In this document: piece after piece, positions 48,154 to 55,172 of the stretch
Numbering within the stretch: position 1 is the first letter of the stretch
Layout: each line of letters begins with the position of its first letter
Assembly (NCBI RefSeq): GCF_000515115.1
Contig: NZ_AZXF01000032.1
Span: forward strand, 2,845 to 58,016
DNA: 55,172 nucleotides
Reading direction: 5' to 3'
From: Nocardiopsis sp. CNT312
Lineage (GTDB): Bacteria > Actinomycetota > Actinomycetes > Streptosporangiales > Streptosporangiaceae
The notes under the pieces: model-generated
The model's input: the letters and a program-made list of their open reading frames with translations, nothing else
What the model was told of the DNA's origin: nothing
The model's database searches: none
Made by a program: the position numbers and the translations under genes

Positions 48154-49392
48154 TCAGGTCACCCGGTCGCGCACTGCGAAGCGCCCCCGGCGCCACTCGC
48201 CGGTCCGCACCACCTCCACCAGCGCGGACGCGGCATCGTACACGTCCACGTAGCGCAGGTACAGCGGAGTGAAACCGAACCGCATGACGTCGGGGGCCCG
48301 GAAGTCGCCGATCACACCGTGCTCGATCAGCGCCCGGACGATCGGGTAGCCCGCGCCCCGCTCCGGCTCCAGCAAGGCGACCTGGCTGCCCCGCCTCTCG
48401 TGCTCGGGGGGTGTGAGCGAGGCCAGGCCCGCCTCGGCGGCCCTGTGCAGGAACAGGTCGGTCATCGCCAGGCTCTTGGCCCGCACCAGACCCAGGTCGG
48501 CCCGGGCCCACACGTCCAGGCTCGCCTCCAGAGCGGCGGCGGCCACGAGGGGCTGCGACCCGCTCAGGAAGCGCGACACCCCCGGCGAAGGCTCGTATTC
48601 GGGGGTGAAGTCGAAGGGGCGGGCGTGCCCGTGCCAGCCGCTCAGCGGCTGGTGCGCGGCGGCGTGGTGCCGTTTCGCGGCGTAGAGGAAGGACGGGGCA
48701 CCGGGCCCGGCGTTCAGGTACTTGTACGTGCAGCCCACGGCGAAGTCGGCCCCGCTCGCGGAGAGGGCGACCGGCACGGCGCCAGCGCTGTGGCACAGGT
48801 CCCAGACCACCAGAGTCCCGTGCTCGTGGGCCAGACGGGTGATCCCCGCCATGTCGCGCAGTGTGCCGCTCCGGTAGTCGACGTGGCTCAGCAGGAGGAC
48901 GGCCGCGTCCCCACGCGCCAGCGCCTCGGCCAGGTCCGGTCCGTCGGGGTCCACCCGGCGCTGCACGGCCCCGGTGAGCGCGGCCGCACCCTCGGCGACG
49001 TACAGGTCGGTGGGGAAGTTGCCCGCCTCTCCCAGGACGACCGAGCGGTCGGACATACCCAGCGCCGCGACCAGGACCTTGAACAGGTTGGCCGAGGTGC
49101 CGTCGCCGACGACCACCTCGTCTGCCCCGGCGCCCACCAAGGGCGCGACCCCGGCACCCAGGGTGCGCGGCTTGTCCCACCACCCCGCGCCGTTCCAGCT
49201 CGTGACCAGCCCCTGGCCCCACTCGTGTTCGACCATGCGGGCGACCCTGCCCGGGGTGGACCTCGGCAGCGCCCCCAGCGAGTTGCCGTCCAGGTAGACC
49301 ACCCCCTCGGGAAGGACGAACTCCTCACGGAAGGGGGCGAGGGGGTCGGCGGCGTCGAGGGCGGCACACTCCTCGCGGGTGGCGGGTGGCAT
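48154..49392 (-). CDS. kynU: Kynureninase
   Basis: 412 residues from ATG 49392. Fold-type I PLP enzyme: VVYLDGNSLGALP, EAGNFPTDLYVAEG, HVDYRSGTLRDM, the Asp in VWDLCHSAGAVPV, and the PLP lysine in CTYKYLNAGPGAPSFLY (about residue 230). It cleaves kynurenine to anthranilate and alanine. It lies 32 bases after kynA, in the same transcript. Confidence 0.96.
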   Translation of the reverse strand: MPPATREECAALDAADPLAPFREEFVLPEGVVYLDGNSLGALPRSTPGRVARMVEHEWGQGLVTSWNGAGWWDKPRTLGAGVAPLVGAGADEVVVGDGTSANLFKVLVAALGMSDRSVVLGEAGNFPTDLYVAEGAAALTGAVQRRVDPDGPDLAEALARGDAAVLLLSHVDYRSGTLRDMAGITRLAHEHGTLVVWDLCHSAGAVPVALSASGADFAVGCTYKYLNAGPGAPSFLYAAKRHHAAAHQPLSGWHGHARPFDFTPEYEPSPGVSRFLSGSQPLVAAAALEASLDVWARADLGLVRAKSLAMTDLFLHRAAEAGLASLTPPEHERRGSQVALLEPERGAGYPIVRALIEHGVIGDFRAPDVMRFGFTPLYLRYVDVYDAASALVEVVRTGEWRRGRFAVRDRVT

Positions 49393-49424
49393 GCGGTTCC
49401 TGCTTTCTGGCGGTGCTGTCGTGG

Positions 49425-50333
49425 TCAGAGTGCGGAGCGCAGGCTCCACAGTTCGGGAAAGGCGTCCCGTTCGGCGTTGCGGGCGAGCCAGGCCAGGCCG
49501 CTGGAGCCGCCGCTGCCACGCTTGGCCCCCAGGACGCGCTTGACGGCGACAAGGTGGCGGCGACGCCACTCGGCCGTGCGCTCGGCGACGTCGAGCAGCG
49601 CCTCGGCCAGGAGGAACAGGTCGTGGCCGGGACTGTCGTCGGCGTAGACCCCCTCCCAGGCGCGTTCGACCCCGGCGCTGGGCTCGTAGTCGCCCCTCCA
49701 GTCGCGCTCGACCCTGTCCCCGGGCACCGGGAGGCCCCTGCGGTGGAGGAGGCGCAGCGCAGCGTCGTACAGGCTCGGCCGTTCCAGGAGGGCGGTGAGT
49801 TCGTCGGCGACCCCGCCCATGGCCCTGTGCGGACGGATCATCGCCGCGGACTTGTGGCCGAGGAGGAACTCCAGCTTGCGGTAGCCGTAGGACTGGAAGC
49901 CGGAGGCCTCGCCGAAGGCTCCGCGAAAGCGCGCGAACTCGTTCGGTGTCATGTCGGCGAGCAGCTTCCAGGAGTCGTTGAGCACGTCCTGGGCGTCGTG
50001 GGCGCGGCGCAGCCAGGCGAGGGCGCCGGGGACATCGTCGGCCTCCAGGGCGTCACGGGCCCCCTCCCAGCGTTCCGCGACCAGGGAGAAGAGCAACTCC
50101 ATCACCTGGGTGGCGAGGATGAACGCGGACTCGGCGGGTTCGTCGGTGCGCGTCCGCTTGAGGCTCAGGAGGGTGTCGATCCCGGCGTAGCCGACGTAGG
50201 GAGTGACACGGTCGAAGGAGAGCGTCGGAGTTCCCCCTGCCGCCTCCTCCGGTGCGGCGGCCGGTGTCCGGGCCTCCTCCGCCGCGGTGTCCTCCGGGGA
50301 GAACGGACACTGCGGGACGGTCGCGGAATACAT
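49425..50333 (-). CDS. kynA: Tryptophan 2,3-dioxygenase
   Basis: 302 residues. Helical haem enzyme: ESAFILATQVMELLFSLVAE, FASGFQSxxYR-type segment GEASGFQSYGYRKLEFLLG, and the haem-ligand His in WRRRHLVAVKRVLGAKRGSG followed by GGSSGLAWL. It opens the tryptophan indole ring to N-formylkynurenine. The first 35 residues are an unconserved Pro/Ala/Glu-rich extension. It starts divergently from the Lrp-type regulator, 181 bases away. Confidence 0.96.
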   Translation of the reverse strand: MYSATVPQCPFSPEDTAAEEARTPAAAPEEAAGGTPTLSFDRVTPYVGYAGIDTLLSLKRTRTDEPAESAFILATQVMELLFSLVAERWEGARDALEADDVPGALAWLRRAHDAQDVLNDSWKLLADMTPNEFARFRGAFGEASGFQSYGYRKLEFLLGHKSAAMIRPHRAMGGVADELTALLERPSLYDAALRLLHRRGLPVPGDRVERDWRGDYEPSAGVERAWEGVYADDSPGHDLFLLAEALLDVAERTAEWRRRHLVAVKRVLGAKRGSGGSSGLAWLARNAERDAFPELWSLRSAL

Positions 50334-50514
50334 GGGAACCCCTCGTCGGTGCTGTGCGTTCGGCCGCGGAAGCGCCGTCGCGGACGGGCCCCGCGGGCGC
50401 AGACCATGATCGAACGGGAGGGGGCCGCTTCGGAAGATTCAATGAGCACGCATATCGGTCATCGAGTTAACATAGAGAAGAAAAATCCGCTCATCGACTT
50501 TGGGAGTGCAAAGC
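50334..50514. promoter_or_regulatory. Divergent promoter region of kynA and the Lrp regulator
   Basis: 181 bases; the half next to the regulator (50435-50505) is AT-rich and contains GAGTTAAC and AAGAAAAATC. It is the natural site for an Lrp-family autoregulator to act on both genes. No exact operator can be defined by eye. Confidence 0.5.
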
Positions 50515-50970
50515 ATGGCTCCACAGGCGGGCGTCCCGCTGGACAGCGTCGACCTGCGCATCCTGTCCGAGCTCCAAGCGGACGGGCGACTGTCCTTCAA
50601 CGCGCTGTCCCGCAAGGTGAACCTGTCGGCCCCAGCGGTGGCCGACCGCGTCCGGCGCCTCACGGACCGGGGCGTGATCTCCGGCTACCACGCCCACGTG
50701 GACCCGGCCGCCGCCGGCCTTCCCGTGACGGCCCTGGTGCGGATGGAGTGTTTCGGGCCGCACTGCCTACTCCGCGAGCCCCTGGCCTTGGAGGCACCGG
50801 AGATCCTCCAGGTGCACCGCGTGACCGGCGACGCCTGCTGCGTCCTGTTCATCGCGGTGCGCTCCATGGAGCACTTCGAGGAGGTCATCGACCGGTTGGC
50901 CGAGCACGGCCGCCCCTCCAGCACCATGGTGCTCTCCAGCCCCGTCCCGTGGCGTCGGGTGACCCCATGA
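50515..50970 (+). CDS. Lrp/AsnC-family regulator of the kyn operon
   Basis: 151 residues from ATG 50515 (GGGAG nine bases upstream). HTH at about 10-55 (LDSVDLRILSELQADGRLSF, then LSAPAVADRVRRLTDRGVI), followed by the RAM ligand/oligomer domain (AHVDPAAAGLPVTALVRMEC, VHRVTGDACCVLFIAV). Lrp-type regulators beside tryptophan-catabolic genes often sense the amino acid. Divergent placement suggests it controls kynAU. Confidence 0.92.
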   Translation: MAPQAGVPLDSVDLRILSELQADGRLSFNALSRKVNLSAPAVADRVRRLTDRGVISGYHAHVDPAAAGLPVTALVRMECFGPHCLLREPLALEAPEILQVHRVTGDACCVLFIAVRSMEHFEEVIDRLAEHGRPSSTMVLSSPVPWRRVTP

Positions 50971-51167
50971 CACACCCACGGACCGTGAGGTGGACGAGAC
51001 CCCATCGAGACTCGGGGAAGACCGTCGAGCGACCTGGGAACATCGGGTGTTAAGCACGCGTTAAGGCAGGTCCTGCTACTGGTCAATCGGCCCTAGGCTC
51101 GGGAACCGTGCTCGAACTACTGGCCACCATGAAACCCGGGTCCCCACGACGCAAAAGGGAGGTCAAC

Positions 51168-51581
51168 GTGCCGTCCATCAGCGGTCTCGCACGCGTCACG
51201 CTCTCCGTCCGCGACCTCGACGAGAGCGTACGGTTCTACCGTTCGGTCCTGGGCTTCAAGAAGCTGCGGCGCACCGAGGACGACCACGGGACCATGCGCA
51301 CCGAGTGCCGCCACTCCTGCGGCTTCCTACTGGACCTGGTGCAGCACCGGGACAACTTCAAGGGCCGGTTCGACCACCGCCGCTGCGGCCTGGACCAGCT
51401 CGTCCTCCAGGTGGGCAACCTGGGCGAACTGGAGGCCTGGGAGGACCGCTTCACCGACCTGGACGTGGAGCACGTACCCACCAGCCACGACGTCGACGGC
51501 TCCACGCTGGTGTTCTTCGACCCCGACGGCACCGAACTGGCGCTGTTCGTCCCGGCCGAACTGGACGACACCGAGTCCTGA
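51168..51581 (+). CDS. VOC-family (glyoxalase-fold) protein
   Basis: 137 residues from GTG 51168 (GGGAGG upstream). Paired beta-alpha-beta-beta-beta modules: ARVTLSVRDLDESVRFYRSV, GFKKLRRTED, LDQLVLQVGNLGELEAWEDR and the C-terminal FFDPDGTELALFV with a metal-type Glu. Substrate cannot be told. It is convergent with the DeoR gene, with 21 bases between stops. Confidence 0.9.
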   Translation: MPSISGLARVTLSVRDLDESVRFYRSVLGFKKLRRTEDDHGTMRTECRHSCGFLLDLVQHRDNFKGRFDHRRCGLDQLVLQVGNLGELEAWEDRFTDLDVEHVPTSHDVDGSTLVFFDPDGTELALFVPAELDDTES

Positions 51582-51602
51582 AGGGCCCGGGCGGCGCCTT
51601 CC

Positions 51603-52376
51603 TCACTCGCTCTCCACCGTCCGCAGCCGCACGTCGCGCTCGGCGAGCTCCTCGACCGCCGAACGCGGGAGCCGGTCGTCGGTGACGATGAGGTCGAACT
51701 CCTCCAGTCGCGCCACCCTGAACGTGCCGAACTTGCCGTACTTGGTGCTGTCGACGGTCAGGACGCTCTTCGAGGCGATCCTCAGCAGTTCCTGTTTGTG
51801 GATCACCTTCGCCTCGGAGGGGGTCGTCGAACCGCGGTCGGCGTCCCAGGAGCTGCTCGCGATGAAGGCGAGGTCGACGTTGACCTTGCGCAGGAAGTCG
51901 GCCGTGTACTGGCCGACCGAGGAGTGGTCGGAGTGGGACACCACTCCACCGGTGTGGATCAGCTCGATCCCCGGGTACTCCATCAGGTGGCCCACGACGT
52001 TGAAGTCGCTGGTGATCACGGTGAGGCCGACCTTGTCGGTGAGCATCGGGACCATCTGGAGGGTGGTCGTCCCCGCGTCCAGGTAGATGGTGAAGTTCTC
52101 CCGGACCAGTTCGGCCGCGGCCCGGGCGATGGCACGCTTGGCGGGCACCTCCAACTGGGCCTTGGCCAAGTAGGAGGGCTCGCTCTTGAGCCGGGCGGCC
52201 AGGCGCACTCCGCCGGTGACCGACAGGACCTTTCCGTCGTTCTCCAGGGCCTGGATGTCGCGCCGGATCGTCATGTGCGAGACGGACAGCATGGACGTGA
52301 GCTCGTTGATGCTCAACACGTGACGCTCCTGGAGGAGCTTCAGGATGTGCTCTCGTCGCTGATCCGGAATCATCAT
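51603..52376 (-). CDS. DeoR-family transcriptional regulator
   Basis: 257 residues. N-terminal winged HTH (RREHILKLLQERHVLSINEL, SVSHMTIRRDIQALENDGKV) and the DeoR sugar-phosphate domain (IYLDAGTTTLQMVPML, then IHTGGVVSHSDHSSVG). Such proteins usually sense a phosphorylated sugar or glycerol phosphate. GAGG lies just upstream of two adjacent ATGs (52376, 52373). It is divergent from the GDPD-like gene, 230 bases away, suggesting it regulates it. Confidence 0.92.
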   Translation of the reverse strand: MMIPDQRREHILKLLQERHVLSINELTSMLSVSHMTIRRDIQALENDGKVLSVTGGVRLAARLKSEPSYLAKAQLEVPAKRAIARAAAELVRENFTIYLDAGTTTLQMVPMLTDKVGLTVITSDFNVVGHLMEYPGIELIHTGGVVSHSDHSSVGQYTADFLRKVNVDLAFIASSSWDADRGSTTPSEAKVIHKQELLRIASKSVLTVDSTKYGKFGTFRVARLEEFDLIVTDDRLPRSAVEELAERDVRLRTVESE

Positions 52377-52606
52377 TCGCCTCACGCTCAGGGGCCAACC
52401 ACAGGGGCACCGTGCTTCCACGGTGCCATGTCACAAAGTTTCCCATCGTGGAGGGGGCGCAACAGCGTCCCCGCGGCGTGAGACGGCTCCCATCACGGTG
52501 CGGACGCCCCCCAGACGCCGACGCAGATGCTCCTCGCCCGGAGGACGAAGCCGATGTTTTCCCTGTTTGCCCCACGTACGGTGCCCGTCTTTGCGACCCT
52601 TGCACC

Positions 52607-53329
52607 ATGACGTTGTCCATTGCTATGAGCGCAGACACCGCCCAGGCACCGGGAAACACCCTCCCGGCCCTGCGATCAGCCTTGCGCGCCGGAGCGGACC
52701 TGGTCAAGGTCGACGTCCACTTGAGTGCGGACGGCTACCCGGTCCTGGCACCCGAACAGGTCAGCCCCTCCCCGGGTGCGCCGCCCCGGCCCGTCCGTGA
52801 ACTGTCCCTGGCCGAACTGGCCGCCGCGCGCGACAACGTGGAACAGCGCGTACCCACGCTCATGGAGGTGCTGGCCGAGTTCCGTCCGGGCACCGTGCCG
52901 CCCCTGCTGATCCACGCCCCCGCCGCCGAGGCCGCTCTGGCCGCGGAGTCCCTGCTGCACGAGCGCGGGCTGGCCGGACGCGTGCCCTTCACCGGTTCCG
53001 CGGAGGTCCTCGGGGCGCTGCGCACCCGGGGTGAGGAGGCCGGGACGATGCTGTCCTGGGACCAGCCGGGTCTGCCCCCGGAGGACGTCGCACGCACACT
53101 GCGGCCGACCTACCTCCGTATTCAGCACACACTGCTGAACAGGGAACGAATCGGGGAGATCCATCGTTTTGGGTATCTCGTCGCGGCGTGGGGAGTCAAC
53201 GAGTTTCCGGAAATGGCGCGACAGGTCGGAATGGGGATCGATGCACTCGCCACGGAGCGGGTCGAGGACCTGGTGTCGCTGTCCTCACGCGACCGCGGCG
53301 ACATCCCTCAGGCGGCGGAGTCGGCGTGA
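52607..53329 (+). CDS. GDPD-fold protein lacking catalytic residues
   Basis: 240 residues. The fold of glycerophosphodiester phosphodiesterases is recognisable: NTLPALRSALRAGADLVKVD, VHLSADGYPVLAPEQ, LSLAELAAAR, VPTLMEVLAEF, TMLSWDQPGLPPEDV and the C-terminal YLVAAWGVNEFPEMARQVGM. Active enzymes have HRG, PENT, E-x-D and a following HD at these sites. Here they read SAD, PGNT, KVDV and APEQ, so the His/Arg/Glu/Asp catalytic and metal ligands seem lost. A binding or regulatory role is inferred. An ATG at 52625 is an alternative start. Confidence 0.8.
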   Translation: MTLSIAMSADTAQAPGNTLPALRSALRAGADLVKVDVHLSADGYPVLAPEQVSPSPGAPPRPVRELSLAELAAARDNVEQRVPTLMEVLAEFRPGTVPPLLIHAPAAEAALAAESLLHERGLAGRVPFTGSAEVLGALRTRGEEAGTMLSWDQPGLPPEDVARTLRPTYLRIQHTLLNRERIGEIHRFGYLVAAWGVNEFPEMARQVGMGIDALATERVEDLVSLSSRDRGDIPQAAESA

Positions 53330-53546
53330 ACTCCCATCAGCACTGATCCCGGTTCCACCGCAGCGGGCGCACCACCGCTCCCGGGAGGCCGTCCCCTCCA
53401 TCGACGAGAACCGTCGAAACGTCGCCGTGAATTCTCCGTTCGGCACCTTTCCACTCCCCTCCGGGATATCCTCGGAAAGGGCCTACTCAGAATCAGCCGC
53501 ACGCCGCCCAGCCCCCAGCGGTCCTTCCGAACGACGAAAAAAACTC
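53330..53546. other. Intergenic stretch after the GDPD-like gene
   Basis: About 217 bases with no recognisable gene, RNA or repeat. It contains an A-rich run (CGACGAAAAAAACTC) just before the hypothetical ATG at 53547. Confidence 0.4.
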
Positions 53547-54062
53547 ATGACGGCCGAGACCTCCCCTCACGGGCTCCGGACGGCGGGCCCTGCCCTGGAC
53601 TGCGCGGCAGGCCCGTTCGCCGAACACGGTGCGACGATGTCTGCCCTGACCCGCTGGATCGCCTCCGAGACCGGAACGGACCCCGCCGACCTCGGCACCG
53701 TCTTCGTCAACCTGGTGGCCCACCACCACCCGGGCTGCCCGCACCGAGGAGGGCACACGCCCCGACGGCGTGGCGGCCACCACTCCGACAGCTCGCACAA
53801 GGCCGGACACAACGCAACCTTTTCCGACACGAGCCGAACAATCGTGCAAAAATACACAGAACAGGCGAACGGGGTGGAATCGGGTCCGTTGTGTTCGCGA
53901 GGACTTGCAGCGCCCAGGGTTTCGAACGGGGTTTCACAACCGGGCCCCCGAACCCTGCGGAGTAGCGTCGCCGCAGGTGAAGGAGGTAGGCCGGGCAGGA
54001 CTCGAACCCGCGACCCAGGGATTATGAGTCCACACACCCTCACATCAGCGCATGCGGCCTGA
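53547..54062 (+). CDS. Hypothetical frame, probably truncated gene
   Basis: The first 75 or so codons have strong actinomycete codon bias and a plausible helical sequence (MSALTRWIASETGTDPADLG, TVFVNLVAHHHPG). After about 53810 base composition turns AT-rich and the sequence degenerates. The frame then runs through the tRNA-like segment at 53987-54060, which is not credible as protein. No ribosome site is seen at the ATG. I infer the 5' part of a real gene whose end was lost by insertion or rearrangement; family unknown. Confidence 0.35.
   Translation: MTAETSPHGLRTAGPALDCAAGPFAEHGATMSALTRWIASETGTDPADLGTVFVNLVAHHHPGCPHRGGHTPRRRGGHHSDSSHKAGHNATFSDTSRTIVQKYTEQANGVESGPLCSRGLAAPRVSNGVSQPGPRTLRSSVAAGEGGRPGRTRTRDPGIMSPHTLTSAHAA
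53987..54060 (-). tRNA. tRNA-like sequence, anticodon CAU (Met/Ile2), probably degenerate or an attachment site
   Basis: The 3' half is a good tRNA: anticodon loop CTCATAA, T-arm GCGGG-TTCGAGT-CCTGC (one G-T pair), acceptor strand CCGGCCT and discriminator A. The 5' acceptor strand AGGCCGC pairs at six of seven positions at the right distance (74 bases in all). The D-arm, however, lacks the usual TAGCTCAG-GG pattern, and the anticodon stem has a T-C mismatch. I call it a decayed tRNA or the tRNA-derived end of an integrative element. Confidence 0.5.
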
Positions 54063-54194
54063 CCTGCGCTCCTCCCCCACCCCCGTCAGTGGGCGCGAAA
54101 ACTTCAACGTGTATTCCCCGTGGGGGCGCGATGAAGTGCCTCGCGGAGCCCTCTCTCAGACCAGGGAAGCGTTCGCCCGCCCTCTCCCCTGACA

Positions 54195-54230
54195 AGGTGC
54201 CCCCCATGGCTAGCCATTCGGGGGGCTCCT
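54195..54230 (+). terminator. Terminator-like hairpin with T-rich tail
   Basis: GCCCCCC (54199-54205) pairs with GGGGGGC (54220-54226), extended by AGG/CCT, around a loop that is itself the palindrome ATGGCTAGCCAT. A T-rich stretch TCTTCTTTCTTTA follows on the plus strand, unusual for this genome. Confidence 0.6.
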
Positions 54231-54264
54231 GTACGTCTTCTTTCTTTAGAGAGTTAGGAGAAGG

Positions 54265-54383
54265 AGCCTCCGCAGCCTCCGCAGTCGCGGGCGAACAACG
54301 GCTGACGTGCGGAAACGGGGCGGAGGCTAAGCGAAGACTCCAGCCTCCTGGCAGCCTCCGCAGACTCCGTGTAGCCTCCGCAG
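54265..54383. repeat. Cluster of AGCCTCCGCAG direct repeats
   Basis: Four perfect copies of the 11-mer AGCCTCCGCAG at 54265, 54274, 54353 and 54373, with degenerate copies between (AGCCTCCTGGCAG, AGACTCCGTGTAG) and an inverted GCGGAGGCT at 54320-54328. The arrangement resembles iteron-type binding sites. Confidence 0.8.
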
Positions 54384-54439
54384 TAGCCGCCATTGGTGGC
54401 CGATTCGAGCGAAGCAGCCTGGCAGGCAAGGGTGCGCGA

Positions 54440-54506
54440 AATGTCCGTTTCTGAACAACTTGCAGATTCGAGGGGTTCACTCGGATAAAATTGCTGGTCA
54501 GGAAGA
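54440..54506 (+). promoter_or_regulatory. CRISPR leader
   Basis: Directly left of the first repeat, with a relatively AT-rich end (GGATAAAATTGCTGGTCAGG). The degenerate last repeat lies at the far right, so transcription and spacer acquisition should start here. Confidence 0.6.
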
Positions 54507-54840
54507 CTGCTCCCCGCGCACGCGGGGATGGACCCGAGCAGTGGTCGCAGATCCAGTCCCTCAACCTCTGCTCCCCGCGCACGCGGGGATGGACCCCGCG
54601 CCATCTGCTGGGCGGCCTCCTCCACCGTCTGCTCCCCGCGCACGCGGGGATGGACCCGGAGCGCCGAAACGGAGCCGAGGGGGGGAGTCCTGCTCCCCGC
54701 GCACGCGGGGATGGACCCAGTGCATCCTCACTCTCATGGCCGCCGCCGAGCTGCTCCCCGCGCACGCGGGGATGGACCCTACAACTAGCCCTCGACCCCA
54801 ACCCCAGCGCGCTGCTCCCCGCGCACGCGGGGATAGAGAA
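54507..54840 (+). CRISPR. Type I-E CRISPR array, six repeats and five 32-nt spacers
   Basis: 29-base repeats start CTGCTCCCCGCGCACGCG and end GGGGATGGACCC, with the palindrome CCCCGCGCACGCGGGG typical of type I-E. Repeats begin at 54507, 54568, 54629, 54690, 54751 and 54812. Each of the five spacers is exactly 32 bases. Repeats 1-5 are identical; the sixth keeps the first 23 bases and then diverges (AGAGAA for GGACCC), marking the old, distal end. No cas gene is in the window. Confidence 0.98.
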
Positions 54841-54858
54841 GCAAGGCCTGTGGCAGTA

Positions 54859-54887
54859 AGAAGCTCGGGCGCGTGGCCCGAGCTTCT
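54859..54887 (-). terminator. Hairpin between CRISPR array and transposase
   Basis: Perfect 12-bp stem AGAAGCTCGGGC / GCCCGAGCTTCT with loop GCGTG. It lies 18 bases after the last repeat and 25 bases after the transposase stop, so it may serve either transcript. Confidence 0.7.
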
Positions 54888-54912
54888 CATTACTGAGCTT
54901 TAATTCGTGGTG

Positions 54913-55172
54913 TTACGGCTCCAAGGACAACCCGGTCCCGGCAAGACACCCCTCGAGCAACTCGGGGCGGTACTGCATGGGTCTGAGCCGGGCACGGATC
55001 AGGGCGGCGAGCTGGTCGATACCGCCGGGGACCAGGTTGGCCAGACCGCTGCGCATCGCCGACCACACCCCCTCGACCGGGTTCAGGTCGGGGGCGTAAC
55101 CAGGCAACTGCTCGACGGCCAGCCACTCCCGCTCTGCGACGCGGCGCCGCATGTCCGCGCTGGTGTGCCGGT
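54913..55172 (-). mobile_element. 3' end of an IS630-type transposase gene, cut by the window edge
   Basis: The frame is open from the right edge to TAA at 54913, at least 85 residues. RHTSADMRRRVAEREWL and LPGYAPDLNPVEGVWSAMR carry the last catalytic acidic residue of the IS630 DDE nuclease (NPVEG). The remaining C-terminal helices (IDQLAALIRARLRPM) are normal. The element's terminal inverted repeat was not identified between 54840 and 54912. Confidence 0.88.

Larger units (their letters stand above)
54061..54506. other. Gene-free stretch between tRNA-like sequence and CRISPR array
   Basis: About 445 bases with no supported gene. It holds the hairpin at 54195-54230, a cluster of 11-base repeats at 54265-54383 and, at its right end, the CRISPR leader. 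Frames reading through it change composition repeatedly and lack ribosome sites. Confidence 0.5.

Noticed and set aside
53770..54027. Plus-strand frame ending GRAGLEPATQGL
   Set aside because: That ending is the well-known false translation of the antisense of a tRNA 3' half; it supports the tRNA-like call rather than a protein.
54089..54454. Plus-strand frame of 121 codons between tRNA-like sequence and CRISPR array
   Set aside because: It reads through a terminator hairpin and the 11-base repeats, lacks a ribosome site and shows no codon bias.
54040..54801. Minus-strand frames through the CRISPR array with repeated SPRARGA or PACAGS phrases
   Set aside because: They are translations of the CRISPR repeats, not proteins.

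Overview
The window is very GC-rich chromosomal DNA with third-position GC bias, abundant GTG starts, GGAG-type ribosome binding sites and typical actinomycete families (conservon, DUF397/XRE regulators, PatA/PimA lipid genes). The best guess is a filamentous actinomycete of the Streptosporangiales, possibly Nocardiopsis or a relative. That placement is inference; a CelR/CebR-type operator, a motif known from Thermobifida and Streptomyces, fits it. Nearly all long plus-strand reading frames opposite minus-strand genes are GC-driven shadows.

Region by region. 1-10011 (minus): a secreted RHS-repeat polymorphic toxin, cut by the left edge just inside a Hint (pretoxin) domain, preceded by a secreted DNRLRE/LamG protein. 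10446-12875: a small unknown gene, then an XRE-DUF5753 regulator with two tandem DUF397 partners, then a small membrane protein. 12891-20189 (minus): DUF4282 protein, yebC, pdxT, pdxS, a membrane protein, pimA-type glycosyltransferase, patA-type acyltransferase, pgsA-type phosphatidyltransferase and a HIT protein. This is the conserved actinobacterial phosphatidylinositol-mannoside/vitamin B6 neighbourhood, but ruvCAB is absent next to yebC. 20267-21967: a DUF885 metallopeptidase-like protein. 22352-27458: a complete conservon (cvnA-D), followed by a long stem-loop and four 55-bp tandem repeats. 28064-28965: an unusual pair, a degenerate FAH-like protein and a tiny double CxxCxG protein.

29087-31610: a LacI regulator and a GH1 beta-glucosidase, with a perfect CelR/CebR-type operator at the glucosidase promoter. 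32112-34678: a secreted coiled-coil protein with a peptidase-like C-terminus and a Pro/Gly-rich membrane protein. 34782-37055: metE preceded by a clear cobalamin riboswitch. 37621-40907: two tandem, diverged exported polysaccharide deacetylases. 40918-46493: pyrD with a PAC2 protein, an ABC-ATPase-domain protein, a small unknown gene and a PhzF-like protein. 46681-47562: a C-terminally anchored surface protein. 48154-50970: kynU-kynA with a divergent Lrp regulator, a partial kynurenine pathway without a visible formamidase. 51168-53329: a VOC protein, a DeoR regulator and a GDPD-fold protein that appears to lack its catalytic residues.

53330-55172 looks like accessory DNA. It holds an open frame that degenerates, a tRNA-like sequence with anticodon CAU and poor D and anticodon arms, clustered 11-bp repeats, a terminator-like hairpin, a six-repeat type I-E CRISPR array with no cas genes in view, and the 3' end of an IS630-type transposase cut by the right edge.

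No database search was possible. Family names rest on motif recognition and functional statements on knowledge of those families.
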